From positions 1 to 20,087 of IMG/VR virus record IMGVR_UViG_3300022223_000030: a DNA stretch of 20,087 bases; one strand, 5' to 3'. Under the pieces are notes generated by a model. The model was given only the letters and a program-made list of their open reading frames with translations, had not been told where the DNA came from and made no database searches. A program made the translations under genes and the position numbers. Position 1 is the first letter of the stretch. Every line of letters begins with the position of its first letter. The stretch is from a virus. Positions 1-7,870 of this stretch are shown here, one piece after another.

Positions 1-2
1 GC

Positions 3-464
3 AGGCCACCATTCAAATGGGATGAGGACATCGAAGACGAAATCCTCACGCGCATCGTCATGGGGGAGGCTGTCCTGACCATTTGCGGCCCGGATCGCAA
101 TGCCTTCTTGCCTAGCGAGACGACCTTCTATTCAAGGGTAGCTGACGACAAGGACTTTGCGGAGAAGTACGCGCGAGCCAAGGAGGCTCTGGCGCATCGC
201 TACGTTGAGGAAATCAGGTCGATCGCGATGGCGGCAACACCCGAGAAGGTTGGCGTTGCGAGGTTGCAAACCGATGTGCTCAAATGGACTGCCGCTCGGC
301 TGGCCCGGCGGCACTACGGGGACAAGGTGGCTGTTGGGGGCGATGAAGACATGCCACCGATAAAGACAGAGGACGCAAGTGCAAGGATGCTCATCGAAAG
401 CCGCCTCGCTGGCCTCGCTGCCCGAGGATCAGCGGAAGGCGATACTGGCGGAGCTGACGAGTGA
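3..464 (+). CDS. Terminase small subunit (5' end outside window)
   Basis: This is the DNA-recognition subunit of the packaging motor, which selects viral DNA and hands it to the large subunit. The frame is open to the left edge, and residues before the first ATG at 60 (ending DEILTRIVMGE) already fit the family, so the true start lies outside the window. Visible family features are the W-D-E helix followed by an 'ILTRIVMGEAV' segment (helix-turn-helix region), a 'PSETTFYSRVADD' stretch, the 'YARAKEA' helix, and a C-terminal 'LKWTAARL..RHYGDKV' motif typical of this widespread prophage small-terminase type. About 153 residues are present, close to full length, so only a few N-terminal residues should be missing. 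It overlaps the large terminase gene by 86 bases. Family assignment is from remembered motif pattern; confidence is high because of the adjacent large terminase. Confidence 0.88.
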   Translation, partial: RPPFKWDEDIEDEILTRIVMGEAVLTICGPDRNAFLPSETTFYSRVADDKDFAEKYARAKEALAHRYVEEIRSIAMAATPEKVGVARLQTDVLKWTAARLARRHYGDKVAVGGDEDMPPIKTEDASARMLIESRLAGLAARGSAEGDTGGADE

Positions 465-1692
465 GCAACTTCGGGACCTGGCTCATGACTGGTTGTTCTG
501 GGCTCGTCCGGAACAGCTAGAGCCCGAGGGGGATTGGGCGGCATGGGCCATTCTGGCAGGCCGGGGGTTCGGCAAGACTGAAGCTGGAGCCCAATGGGTT
601 CGGAAGCGGGAAGCGGCGGGGGCGCGAAGCATCGCGCTTGTGGCGGAGACATACAAAGACCTTGTCGAGGTCATGGTGCCGAGGTTGCTGGCGATATACC
701 CGCCAGATGAAGCGCCCGAAGCCAGATATCGACCTGTAAGGGTGAACTGGCCAAGCGGGGCCGTCGCATATGGGTACGTGGGCAACGAGCCAAGCCAGTT
801 GCGGGGGCCGGAGTTCGACACCGCGTGGGTCGATGAATTTGCGAAGTACCGATACGCCCGCGAGTTGTGGGATATGCTGCAATTCACCATGCGCTCAGGC
901 ACGGACCCGAGGACGCTGATAACGACGACGCCGCGGCCGATCCCGGTGTTGAAGGAAATCCTGGCGGACCGGGAAACTGTGGTCACTCGGGGCAGCACGT
1001 TCGATAACGCCGCCAACCTGGACCCCGGGTTTTTGCAGAGGGTTCGGAGCCGGTACGAGGGAACCCGCCTTGGGCGGCAGGAACTATTCGCTGAAATACT
1101 GGACGATGTGCCCGGCGCGCTGTGGACGTATGAGATGATCAGCCATGGCGACACGCCGGAACTAACCCGGATCGTGGTGGCCGTTGACCCGTCTGGAGCT
1201 GGCGGAAGCGAAGACAGCGCGGATGAAATCGGCATAGTCGTCGCGGGTAAGGGTGTTGATGGCAGGGCATACGTTATCGAGGACGCCACCTGTGTCATGT
1301 CGCCAGCCGGGTGGGGGCGTCGGGCGGTGGAGAGATACCACGACCACAAGGCTGACCTGATCGTTGCCGAGCGCAACTTTGGCGGGGCTATGGTTGAGTC
1401 GGTAATCCGGGTGGCAGACAGGAATGCAAACGTGCAGCTGGTGACAGCGTCGCGCGGCAAGGCGGTGAGGGCTGCGCCCATTGCCGCTCTCTACGAGCAA
1501 GGGAAAGTCACACATGCCCCGGGGCTATCGAAACTGGAAGACCAGATGTTGCAGATGACCACGACAGGCTACATGGGTGAGGGCAGCCCGGACCGAGTGG
1601 ACGCCCTTGTATGGGCGCTGACGGAGTTGATGCTTGGGCGGGCGCCTTCAATGGGCATGTTGGTCAAGAAGTCTAACAGGGGATCGGCGTGA
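379..1692 (+). CDS. Terminase large subunit
   Basis: ATP-driven DNA translocase and headful or site-specific nuclease of the packaging motor. The 437-residue product shows a Walker A motif GRGFGKT (residues 61-67), a Walker B AWVDEF with catalytic D152-E153, a TTT coupling motif in 'TLITTTPRP', and an RNase H-like nuclease half: 'AVDPSG' (D270), a central 'VAERNFGG' acidic residue and a late 'DRVDALVWAL' aspartate. The start is GTG 379. It is preceded by AGAGGA about 7 bases upstream. The long 86-base overlap with the small subunit is required because residues 14-41 (LPEDQ...HDWLFWAR) belong to the conserved family N-terminus. No alternative downstream start preserves this. The stop overlaps the portal start (GTGA). 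Confidence 0.96.
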   Translation: MQGCSSKAASLASLPEDQRKAILAELTSEQLRDLAHDWLFWARPEQLEPEGDWAAWAILAGRGFGKTEAGAQWVRKREAAGARSIALVAETYKDLVEVMVPRLLAIYPPDEAPEARYRPVRVNWPSGAVAYGYVGNEPSQLRGPEFDTAWVDEFAKYRYARELWDMLQFTMRSGTDPRTLITTTPRPIPVLKEILADRETVVTRGSTFDNAANLDPGFLQRVRSRYEGTRLGRQELFAEILDDVPGALWTYEMISHGDTPELTRIVVAVDPSGAGGSEDSADEIGIVVAGKGVDGRAYVIEDATCVMSPAGWGRRAVERYHDHKADLIVAERNFGGAMVESVIRVADRNANVQLVTASRGKAVRAAPIAALYEQGKVTHAPGLSKLEDQMLQMTTTGYMGEGSPDRVDALVWALTELMLGRAPSMGMLVKKSNRGSA

Positions 1693-3068
1693 CCGTGCAG
1701 CTTAACAACCGGCAAGTGGCCGCCGCGCGCCGCATCATGGCCGTCAATGCCTATGGCAGCGTCGGTTCGGTTGCGAGCCTGTTGCAGCAATCTCAGAACT
1801 TCAAGCACAACATCGGCTACGACTTCGGATATCCGCTGACGGCGGAACTGTCTTTCACCTACTTCTATGACCTGTATAAGCGCCATGGCCTGGCGCACGG
1901 CCTTGTCACAAAGACGGCTGGCAAGACGTGGCAGGACCATCCGAGGCTTCTCGAAGAGGAGGCCCGAGCTGGCGATGAGACGGGAATCGAAGCCGCCATC
2001 CGCCAACACTTCGATGATATCCGCTTTTGGCAGCAGCTGCAGGAAGCAGACACGCGGTCAATGGTCGGCAAGTATGCTGGCGTCATCTTCCAGCTTGGCG
2101 ACGGGGCCGCATATGACCAGCCGGTCAAGTCGGTTCGTGGGGGCATCAAGGGCCTCATATCCGTTCTGCCCGCATGGGAAGGCCAGTTTGAGCCCAGCCA
2201 ATGGGTGAATGATCCGACCAGCCCGAACTACGGCAAGCCGAGTCTGTTTCGCTTCAACGAGAGCGCTGTTGATCCGGAGAATGGCAAGGTCAGGTCGTTC
2301 ATGGTTCACCCTGACAGGTGCATTGTGTGGAGCCGCGACGGGACGACATTCGGAGATAGCAAGTACGAGCCGATATACAATGCGCTGGCGGACTGGGAGA
2401 AGATCAGGGGCGCAGGCGGGGAAGGCTTCTGGAAGAACTCCAAGGGCCAGCCTGTTCTGACGGCCGCCCCGGATGTGGACTTCACCCAGCTTGCCACCAT
2501 GTTGGGGACCACGCTGGACGGATTGGCGGATGCGCTGGACGAGGTAATGGGCAAGTGGTCCAAGGGCTTTGACGATAGCCTTGTGTTGCAGGGCATGGAC
2601 GTAAAGACCCTGCCCGTTGCGCTGCCTGGCAACCCTGAACAGTATATGCAGGGGCCGCTGCAAGAGATCAGCGCCGCTTGGCCGATGCCCCAGAAGGTGC
2701 TTTCCGGGATGCAGACAGGCGAGCGAGCCAGCACGGAAGACGCCCGGGAATGGGCGCAAACATGCATGAGCCGAAGAACCAACATGGTGATCCCCAACAT
2801 CATGGATATGGTGCGCAGGTTCGAGCGCTGGGGTATGTTGCCAGAGCGTGACTGGTATGTGGAATGGCCCGATCTGACGGCCCCGACGCTGGATGAAAAG
2901 CTGAGCATCGGGGAGAAGATGGCCAAAATCAACCAGGCCATGTTCGCGCAAGGTGAGGTTGTGTTTACGGAAGACGAAATCCGCGAGGTTGCGGGTTACG
3001 ATCCGGCAACGCAGGAACAGCTTTCCGAGCCGATGGACGCGGAAGATGAGGGTGCCGCGGTTGTTTGA
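1689..3068 (+). CDS. Portal protein (DUF1073 family)
   Basis: Dodecameric ring at the unique capsid vertex through which DNA enters and leaves, and which docks the terminase and then the neck. The 459-residue product has the DUF1073-type N-terminus: a hydrophilic leader, 'YDLYKRHGLAHGLV' near residues 61-74, the 'KTWQDHPRL' strand, a central wing, the 'WPMPQKVLSGMQTGERAS' segment, and a C-terminal helical stretch ending in acidic residues. The start is GTG 1689, sharing GTGA with the terminase stop and preceded by AGGGGA at good spacing. Some databases name this domain after the anti-CBASS protein Acb1, but I see no paired HxT/HxS motifs of a 2H phosphoesterase here, and the position between terminase and minor head genes makes portal the sound call. 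Confidence 0.92.
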   Translation: MTVQLNNRQVAAARRIMAVNAYGSVGSVASLLQQSQNFKHNIGYDFGYPLTAELSFTYFYDLYKRHGLAHGLVTKTAGKTWQDHPRLLEEEARAGDETGIEAAIRQHFDDIRFWQQLQEADTRSMVGKYAGVIFQLGDGAAYDQPVKSVRGGIKGLISVLPAWEGQFEPSQWVNDPTSPNYGKPSLFRFNESAVDPENGKVRSFMVHPDRCIVWSRDGTTFGDSKYEPIYNALADWEKIRGAGGEGFWKNSKGQPVLTAAPDVDFTQLATMLGTTLDGLADALDEVMGKWSKGFDDSLVLQGMDVKTLPVALPGNPEQYMQGPLQEISAAWPMPQKVLSGMQTGERASTEDAREWAQTCMSRRTNMVIPNIMDMVRRFERWGMLPERDWYVEWPDLTAPTLDEKLSIGEKMAKINQAMFAQGEVVFTEDEIREVAGYDPATQEQLSEPMDAEDEGAAVV

Positions 3069-3984
3069 CGCCTTCATCGCAAAGCAGCCTGCCGTGCCGT
3101 CTTCGCAAACGAACCCTGTTGGCCAGACGCAAAGGATCAAGCGAACACGCTCCCTGATTGCCGCCGATATCCGAAGGGCGCGCGATATGGTTCTCGGGCA
3201 TGTGGAGGGGTGGCAGTACACCATTGCCAACGAGATGCGAGCCAACGCCTTCTACGACTTCTTTGTGGACACTGCGCAACTGGAGGCCATCGTGGATGCC
3301 ATCCAGCGGGCGCTAGCGGGCGGCGCTGGTGCTGATGGGGTGCGGCAGGCAGCGGCGGGCGCATACCGAGAGGGGACCGCAAGGGCCGTTGATAACCTTG
3401 CTGGCCTGAGTAGTGACTACCCAAGGAAGGCCGTGCAAAGGCTTGCTGACGGTGACGTACTGCGCCGGGCTACCATGGCAGGGGCTCGCGCGTTTGAGCA
3501 AATGTCAGGGTTTGCAGCACAGGTCGCCAAGGACTTGTCGAGGGTTCTGTTCGACGCTGTCCAGAGCGGGGAGAACCCGAGGCAGACGGCAAGGATCATT
3601 CGGGACCGGTTCAAGATCAGCCTGGCGCGGGCGCTCATGATCGCGCGAACGGAAATCACCATGGCGCACAGGCGCGGGCGCTGGGATGAGGCGAGAGACG
3701 CAGAGGAGCGTTTCGGTATCAGAACCATGTTGCTGCACAACAGCGCCCTTATCGCCGGGCGCACACGAAGAACACACGCCGCGCGCCATGGTGGGCTGTT
3801 CACGAGAGAAGAAGAGGCAGCATGGTATTCCACCGATGGAAACGCAATCAACTGTCTGTGTAGTCAGACCGAAGTGACGGTGGACAAGAACGGGAAGCCG
3901 TTGTTTGGAGAGAAGCTCATAGCCCGCATGGCGGAACGCAGAACGCAGTTCATTGCCGCTGGAGTTGAACCGGGGAGTACGTAA
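3046..3984 (+). CDS. MuF-like minor head / head morphogenesis protein
   Basis: Minor capsid protein of the Mu gpF / SPP1 gp7 type, thought to sit inside the head near the portal and possibly be injected with DNA. The recognisable C-terminal core runs from 'RALMIARTEITMAHRRGRWDEA' style helices to 'RTHAARHGGLFTREEE.AWY' and a paired-cysteine strand 'NCLCSQ' followed by 'VDKNGKPL'. The N-terminal half is alanine-rich and helical. I chose ATG 3046 (MRVPRLFDAF), giving 312 residues and a 23-base overlap with the portal. A GTG at 2953 would extend it by 31 residues of arginine-rich out-of-frame portal sequence and looks spurious. The ribosome site for 3046 is weak, so coupling to portal translation is likely. 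It ends in TAATG with the next gene. Confidence 0.88.
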   Translation: MRVPRLFDAFIAKQPAVPSSQTNPVGQTQRIKRTRSLIAADIRRARDMVLGHVEGWQYTIANEMRANAFYDFFVDTAQLEAIVDAIQRALAGGAGADGVRQAAAGAYREGTARAVDNLAGLSSDYPRKAVQRLADGDVLRRATMAGARAFEQMSGFAAQVAKDLSRVLFDAVQSGENPRQTARIIRDRFKISLARALMIARTEITMAHRRGRWDEARDAEERFGIRTMLLHNSALIAGRTRRTHAARHGGLFTREEEAAWYSTDGNAINCLCSQTEVTVDKNGKPLFGEKLIARMAERRTQFIAAGVEPGST

Positions 3985-5189
3985 TGCCGATGGACAGTGG
4001 AAACAGGAAAGACGAAGCAATGAAGATTCCGGCCTTGAACTTCGCGGCTGGCGAGCGCATCCGCGCAAATGTTCGGTGTAACGTCCAGTCCGACAATGTG
4101 CGCCGCGAAAAGCGCGATGGCCGTGACGTGATCATTGTTCCGAGCTACACGCTCCCTGACAACATCGTCATGAACGGCATTCTCTATCCGGAGGGTGAGA
4201 TCGCCAAGGGCTACAAGACGCTGGAAGGTACGCCCGCCCCCTTTGGCCACCCGACCGTGAACAGCATGTTCGTTTCGGCCAAGTCGCCACTCGGGCTGAA
4301 TATCGGCTACTTCGGCGCATGGAACGCCAATGTGACGCGCGTCAATGGCCGGGTATTTATCGAGAAGGTGATTGACGTTGAGCGCGCCGCCGAAAGCGCG
4401 ATGGGCCGCCGGGTTCTTGCCGCTATCGAGGCGAAGACGGCCATCCACACGTCAACGGGCCTTCTCATGAACATCCGCAAGTGCGAGGTTTCTAATCTTG
4501 CTGATTGGGAAGGCTATGACATGGAGTTTGACCACGACGCGATCCTTCTGGACGAGGAGGGCGCGGCAACCCCGGAACAGGGCGTCGGGATGCTGGTCAA
4601 TGATAGTCGGGTGAGGGTGGTGAACAGCGATATTGCCGAACGCATGGATGATCAGGTCGATGCGATCGGTATGGAACTGCTTGCGGCAATGAACCGCAGG
4701 GAGGCTGCGTCAAGATGGGCGCAGATCAAAGACGCGATCGCGGAGGCCTTTGGCCTCGGTCGCGGTGTGGAAACCGTTCCGGATTCAAAGGAGGCTATGA
4801 ACATGGCTGATGGGAACGATACCGGCGGCGGCCTTGAGAAACTGGCCTCTCGCATGGACAAGATCGAAGAGCGGATGACCGCGATGGATGAAGCGATCTC
4901 CAACATGGGCAAGAAGACCGACGCCCATGAAGATGTCGTGAATGCCATCAAGGCAGACCGCGAAGCCGATAGGGCCGCACTGGTCAACAAGGCTGTGGAG
5001 GCGAAAATCCTCTCGGAAGACGACGCCAAGGCTACCCCCATGGCGGCGCTCAAGGCGCTTGTGAACGCTCACGAGGCCAAGTCGGACCCGGAGCCAATTC
5101 CCGCGCCGGGTATCGCTGGCGGGTTCAACGCCAACCGCGACAATGTTGCCCTGTTCTCGCCTCTTGGCGTGACGAAAAAGGAGGCATGA
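3984..5189 (+). CDS. DUF2213 prohead protease-like protein with scaffold C-terminus
   Basis: Head maturation protein between minor head and capsid genes, where protease and scaffold genes normally lie. Residues 1 to about 215 match my picture of DUF2213: 'VIIVPSYTLPDNIVMNGILYP' and 'GTPAPFGHP', then 'IHTSTGLL' and 'EFDHDAILLDEEGAATPEQGVGM', patterns typical of capsid maturation proteases. The rest (about 270-401) is acidic, helical and coiled-coil-like ('LASRMDKIEERM', 'NAIKADREADRAAL'), as expected for a scaffold that is cleaved and expelled. The start ATG 3984 overlaps the previous stop and has GGGGAG 6 bases upstream; ATG 4020 is an alternative with AGGAAAG. A strong internal start at 4803 lies in the same frame (listed separately). 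Protease chemistry is inferred; I cannot assign catalytic residues with certainty. Confidence 0.85.
   Translation: MPMDSGNRKDEAMKIPALNFAAGERIRANVRCNVQSDNVRREKRDGRDVIIVPSYTLPDNIVMNGILYPEGEIAKGYKTLEGTPAPFGHPTVNSMFVSAKSPLGLNIGYFGAWNANVTRVNGRVFIEKVIDVERAAESAMGRRVLAAIEAKTAIHTSTGLLMNIRKCEVSNLADWEGYDMEFDHDAILLDEEGAATPEQGVGMLVNDSRVRVVNSDIAERMDDQVDAIGMELLAAMNRREAASRWAQIKDAIAEAFGLGRGVETVPDSKEAMNMADGNDTGGGLEKLASRMDKIEERMTAMDEAISNMGKKTDAHEDVVNAIKADREADRAALVNKAVEAKILSEDDAKATPMAALKALVNAHEAKSDPEPIPAPGIAGGFNANRDNVALFSPLGVTKKEA
4787..4805 (+). promoter_or_regulatory. Internal ribosome binding site for nested scaffold
   Basis: AAAGGAGG at 4787-4794 followed by an 8-base spacer and ATG 4803-4805. A second ATG at 4797 is only 2 bases from the motif and so is too close to be used. 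The site lies inside the DUF2213 coding frame, where the codons read Lys-Glu-Ala-Met-Asn-Met. Confidence 0.75.
4803..5189 (+). CDS. Nested scaffold protein from internal in-frame start
   Basis: A 128-residue product starting at ATG 4803 (MADGNDTGGG) in the same frame as the DUF2213 gene and sharing its stop. The sequence shows a perfect AAAGGAGG at 4787-4794 with an 8-base spacer to this ATG, as good as the sites used for the cement and capsid genes here. The product is exactly the part that looks like scaffold: a flexible Gly/Asp start, about 60 residues of heptad-like acidic helix, then an Ala-rich and proline-rich tail. Lambda uses the same arrangement: Nu3 scaffold is made from an internal start in the C protease gene. 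Expression of a separate protein is inferred, not proven. Confidence 0.7.
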   Translation: MADGNDTGGGLEKLASRMDKIEERMTAMDEAISNMGKKTDAHEDVVNAIKADREADRAALVNKAVEAKILSEDDAKATPMAALKALVNAHEAKSDPEPIPAPGIAGGFNANRDNVALFSPLGVTKKEA

Positions 5190-5192
5190 TCA

Positions 5193-5669
5193 ATGACCAC
5201 CGCGAATGTCGTTTTCTCGGGCCCGGCGGACAAGGTTCGCCCGATTACCCGGGACGCCCCGATCAAGACGGGCGAAACCATCCTCCCCGGCCACCTCGTC
5301 GCGCTTGACAGCAACGGCGAATGGGTTGGGGTAACCACGCAGGGCGGGGCCATCGGCTTCTGCATCGCTGACATGAACGTCATCGAGCAGAAATCGGCAA
5401 CCGAGGCCCTGACTGCTGGCGACAACGCCAAGGCCTTCGTGCCGGAAGTGGGCTGCACCTACAATCTGGTCCTTGCCACATCCCAGACCATCGTGAAGGG
5501 TGACGCGATCACCTCTTCAGCGACGGCGGGGCTGGTTGAAAAGGCCACCACCACTGGCGCGACCGTCGATGAAGTCCTCTTCATCGCGGAAGAAGCCGTA
5601 ACCACCACCGGTGCCACCGCCCGCATTCGTGTTCGTCACGTTGCTTCGGGCGTTGCCGCAACCGCGTAA
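5193..5669 (+). CDS. Capsid decoration / structural cement protein
   Basis: Small beta-rich protein of 158 residues immediately before the major capsid gene, the usual position of cement or decoration proteins that stabilise the expanded shell. The chain is rich in Thr, Val, Ala and Gly with alternating strand patterns ('ILPGHLVALDSNGEWVGV', 'TTTGATARIRVRHV') and no predicted helices or membrane segments. It resembles the gp24-like structural cement proteins in style, but this is by pattern and position rather than a diagnostic motif. AAGGAGG lies 8 bases before ATG 5193, predicting strong expression to match capsid protein. Only 3 bases separate it from the preceding stop. Confidence 0.75.
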   Translation: MTTANVVFSGPADKVRPITRDAPIKTGETILPGHLVALDSNGEWVGVTTQGGAIGFCIADMNVIEQKSATEALTAGDNAKAFVPEVGCTYNLVLATSQTIVKGDAITSSATAGLVEKATTTGATVDEVLFIAEEAVTTTGATARIRVRHVASGVAATA

Positions 5670-5682
5670 GGAGGCATTCACA

Positions 5683-6744
5683 ATGCTTTACTTCGATCCC
5701 GCCTTCGCCACGAACACCCGTTCTGGCGAGGCTCACCGCGAGCAAGCGGCGCACGTTGCGAGCAGACGCGCTCACTTTGCCTCGCACAATGCGCAGTTCC
5801 TGGGCGCAAACGGGCTGTTCCGGGCGGCCAACGCTTCCGCGATCATCCCGCAAGATGTGTACCGCGAGTTCGAGTCTCAAACCAAGGAACTCATGCGTGC
5901 GCCAAACCTTACCCTTCTGGGCGACCTTATGCCTCTGGCAAAGGGCCTTCCTGTGGGCAAGGTGGAACACGTCTATCGCAAGGCTTCGGACAGCGGCGTT
6001 GTCGTGACCGACCTTGAGGGTTCTTCGCCGGTCGAACTCGACAAAGCCGACTACATCTATGATTCGACCATCAAGGTTGTCCACCGAGCGGGCTTCGGTC
6101 GTTCGTGGATGGAAATGGAAGGTCAGCGTTCGGAAGGCTTTGACGGGCTGGTCGATGACCAGGCCAACTCTGTGCGGAAGATGCAGGAAATGATCGCGTC
6201 GCACATCTACAACGGCGCGGACGTGACGTTCAAGGGCACGGCGGCGGTTGGCATCAAGAACTCAAGCCGGGTTGCCTCGGTGGACCTTGACGCTTCCGGC
6301 CTTAACATCGACTTCACGTCCAGCGCTGCCACGGCGGCGAATATCCGCTCCGCGTGGATTTCGCTGGTGGACACGCTCAAGATCACCAACAACGTCGGGC
6401 AGAACATTACGTTCTACGTGTCGCGGGAGATCATGAGCAACTTCCAGCGCTATTTCAGCACTTCCGACGTGGGCTTCGGCACGATCCTTCAATCCCTGCT
6501 GAACCTGAACGCTGTGGCAGCGATCAAGGAGGACGCGCAACTTTCCGGTAACGAGGTGATCGGCCTCGTTCTGGACGCGCAGTTCATCCGGCCCTTGGTC
6601 GGCATGGCTGTAACCACTGTCCCGCTGACCAGGTCGAACCCGTTCGACAATTACAACTTCATCACCTGGGCCAACGTGGGCCTTGAGATCAAGACGGACT
6701 ACAGCGGCCGCACTGGCGTGCTGTACGCCCGCGAGATCGCGTGA
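5683..6744 (+). CDS. Major capsid protein
   Basis: Main shell protein, 353 residues. The N-terminal arm is followed by the family pattern 'VYREFESQTKELMR.PN..LLGDLMPLAKGLPVGK', then 'EHVYRKASDSGVVVTDLEG', a central helical spine, and a C-terminal 'YNFITWANVGLEIKTDYSGRTGVLY'. This is a major capsid family common in proteobacterial siphophages and presumed to have the HK97 fold; I do not claim the Pfam number. The start is ATG 5683, which has AAGGAGG 8 bases upstream; a GTG further upstream (5611) would overlap the cement gene for no reason. A strong hairpin follows the stop. There is no long basic delta-domain, consistent with scaffold being supplied by the upstream DUF2213 gene. Confidence 0.92.
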   Translation: MLYFDPAFATNTRSGEAHREQAAHVASRRAHFASHNAQFLGANGLFRAANASAIIPQDVYREFESQTKELMRAPNLTLLGDLMPLAKGLPVGKVEHVYRKASDSGVVVTDLEGSSPVELDKADYIYDSTIKVVHRAGFGRSWMEMEGQRSEGFDGLVDDQANSVRKMQEMIASHIYNGADVTFKGTAAVGIKNSSRVASVDLDASGLNIDFTSSAATAANIRSAWISLVDTLKITNNVGQNITFYVSREIMSNFQRYFSTSDVGFGTILQSLLNLNAVAAIKEDAQLSGNEVIGLVLDAQFIRPLVGMAVTTVPLTRSNPFDNYNFITWANVGLEIKTDYSGRTGVLYAREIA

Positions 6745-6751
6745 TAGAATT

Positions 6752-6778
6752 GGCTGGGGCGGGTTTCTCGCCCCAGCC
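6752..6778 (+). terminator. Hairpin after capsid gene (attenuator or processing site)
   Basis: Perfect 10-bp stem GGCTGGGGCG / CGCCCCAGCC with a 7-base loop GGTTTCT, starting 7 bases after the capsid stop. No T-run follows, so it is not a classical intrinsic terminator. It may be a partial terminator or an mRNA-stabilising or processing structure that raises capsid mRNA relative to downstream neck genes. Confidence 0.6.
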
Positions 6779-6803
6779 GTCACATGACACCGGAGAAACA
6801 TCA

Positions 6804-7118
6804 ATGCTCGTAAAATGTATCAGCGACAATTTCGCGCACGTCCACTGGTTCAAGGACGCTCAAGGCACGTGGCGCGGGCGCAAGATCGTGAAGGGCGATA
6901 CCTTCAACGTGATTGGCATTCCGCCCCATTGGGCCAGGTTTGTCATTCCTGTGAAGGGCGAACGTGTTGCGGTCACCAACCCGGCGGAGAGCCCCGAAAT
7001 GGAGGCACTCAAGGCCCGCTACAAGGAGGTCACCGGCCGCGCGCCGCGCTACACGTGGGATGCGGATACGATCCGCGCCAAACTGGATGAGAAAACGGGC
7101 GACAGTGAAGGGGAGTGA
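6804..7118 (+). CDS. Small head/neck-region protein of unknown function
   Basis: A 104-residue soluble protein not recognised as a named family. It starts at ATG 6804 with GGAG 8 bases upstream; a GTG at 6741 would run through the post-capsid hairpin and is unlikely. The first half looks like a small beta fold ('MLVKCISDNFAHVHW', 'GRKIVKGDTFNVIG', 'FVIPVKGERVAVTNP'), and the last 40 residues form a charged helix plus tail ('MEALKARYKEVTGRAPRYTWDADTIRAKLDE'). That C-terminal part resembles short HeH/LEM-like helical modules found in phage proteins between capsid and connector genes. The position suggests a structural or assembly role in the head-neck. Confidence 0.7.
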   Translation: MLVKCISDNFAHVHWFKDAQGTWRGRKIVKGDTFNVIGIPPHWARFVIPVKGERVAVTNPAESPEMEALKARYKEVTGRAPRYTWDADTIRAKLDEKTGDSEGE

Positions 7119-7148
7119 GCCCGCACCGATTGACCGTATGAGGATGGC

Positions 7149-7523
7149 ATGAGCTACGCAATCACGACAGCGGACGTTCTGGACGGGTTCACTACAGGCG
7201 CCAGCACGGCTGACCTTGACGCATATATCGCCGTTGCCGACCAGGCCGATACGTGCCTGACTGCAAACGGCGTGTCTGTGGCCATTGGCAAGCAGCTCAA
7301 GGTACTTGGCGTCCGTCATCTGGCGGCGAACGCCAATGACAGGGGGGCGGTCACACAGGAGCGGGCCGTCTCAGGCGCATCCCGCAGCTACTCGGAACGC
7401 CTTGGGGGCGAAACAGGATACCTGCAAACCTTACGCACCATCGACCAGTACGGGTGTGTCATGGCAGCGATCAACAATAATGCCCGGGTCCAGTTGCGTT
7501 CGGTCGGCAGACGGGCAAGCTGA
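7149..7523 (+). CDS. Head-tail connector (adaptor) protein
   Basis: 124 residues, first of a row of four overlapping neck genes, where the adaptor that binds the portal ring is expected. Pattern: 'TTADVLDGFTTGAS' then 'LDAYIAVADQADTCL' and 'QLKVLGVRHLAANA', an all-helical layout like gp6/gp15-type adaptors, followed by 'GAVTQERAVSGASRSYS' and a C-terminal helix. ATG 7149 has GAGG with 5-base spacing. The stop overlaps the next start (TGATG). Assignment is by fold pattern and synteny rather than a unique motif. Confidence 0.75.
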   Translation: MSYAITTADVLDGFTTGASTADLDAYIAVADQADTCLTANGVSVAIGKQLKVLGVRHLAANANDRGAVTQERAVSGASRSYSERLGGETGYLQTLRTIDQYGCVMAAINNNARVQLRSVGRRAS

Positions 7524-7870
7524 TGGGTACGTTTTCCGACTGGTCCTACACGGCGAAGTGCACGGTCTGGGAACCGACGCTGGACGAGTACGACCAGCCG
7601 TCCAGCTATACCAGAACAGTGCATGACTGCTCATTCAAGGCGGGGGGCGACCTGGCGGCGAACGATGTTGGAGAACGGTTCATGCCGAAGACAACGATCT
7701 ATCTCGCGGCTACAGACGCCAACGCGCCAAAGGTCGGCAGTTACGTGGTGACCGGGGAAAGTCTCGCCTCGGCACCCACTGTTGATGCGGAAATAATCCG
7801 GGCGGCCATGAAGCACGACTCAAGCTTGTTCGATGAGGGAACGCCAGACAGGGTGTTGGTGACGGGATGA
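7523..7870 (+). CDS. Head closure / head completion protein
   Basis: 115-residue beta-rich protein in the second neck position, where the stopper that plugs the portal after packaging is encoded. The N-terminus 'FSDWSYTAKCTVWEPTLDEYDQP' and the strand-turn pattern that follows ('CSFKAGGD', 'PKTTIYLAATDAN', 'VGSYVVTGES') fit siphophage head-closure proteins. Its start overlaps the adaptor stop, and its own stop overlaps the next start (ATGA), so translation is probably coupled. No good Shine-Dalgarno is visible. The functional call is from pattern plus order. Confidence 0.7.
   Translation: MGTFSDWSYTAKCTVWEPTLDEYDQPSSYTRTVHDCSFKAGGDLAANDVGERFMPKTTIYLAATDANAPKVGSYVVTGESLASAPTVDAEIIRAAMKHDSSLFDEGTPDRVLVTG

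Noticed and set aside
483-1481. Long open frame (332 codons) on the minus strand across the large terminase
   Set aside because: High GC and codon structure create open antisense frames; the sense strand has all terminase motifs and the antisense product is low-complexity with no domain.
2953-3045. GTG 2953 as the start of the MuF-like protein
   Set aside because: The extra 31 residues are arginine/serine-rich shadow of the portal C-terminus; ATG 3046 gives a normal N-terminus.
1689-3068. Reading the DUF1073 protein as an anti-CBASS Acb1 nuclease
   Set aside because: No paired HxT/HxS phosphoesterase motifs are visible, and the synteny (terminase before, MuF-like after) is that of a portal.
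2058-3245. Long minus-strand frame (395 codons) antisense to the portal gene
   Set aside because: Same codon-shadow effect; it spans two real genes, has no ribosome site I can see and no recognisable domain.
6741-6803. GTG 6741 as the start of the small gene after capsid
   Set aside because: It would translate through the hairpin and overlap the capsid stop; ATG 6804 has GGAG at good spacing.
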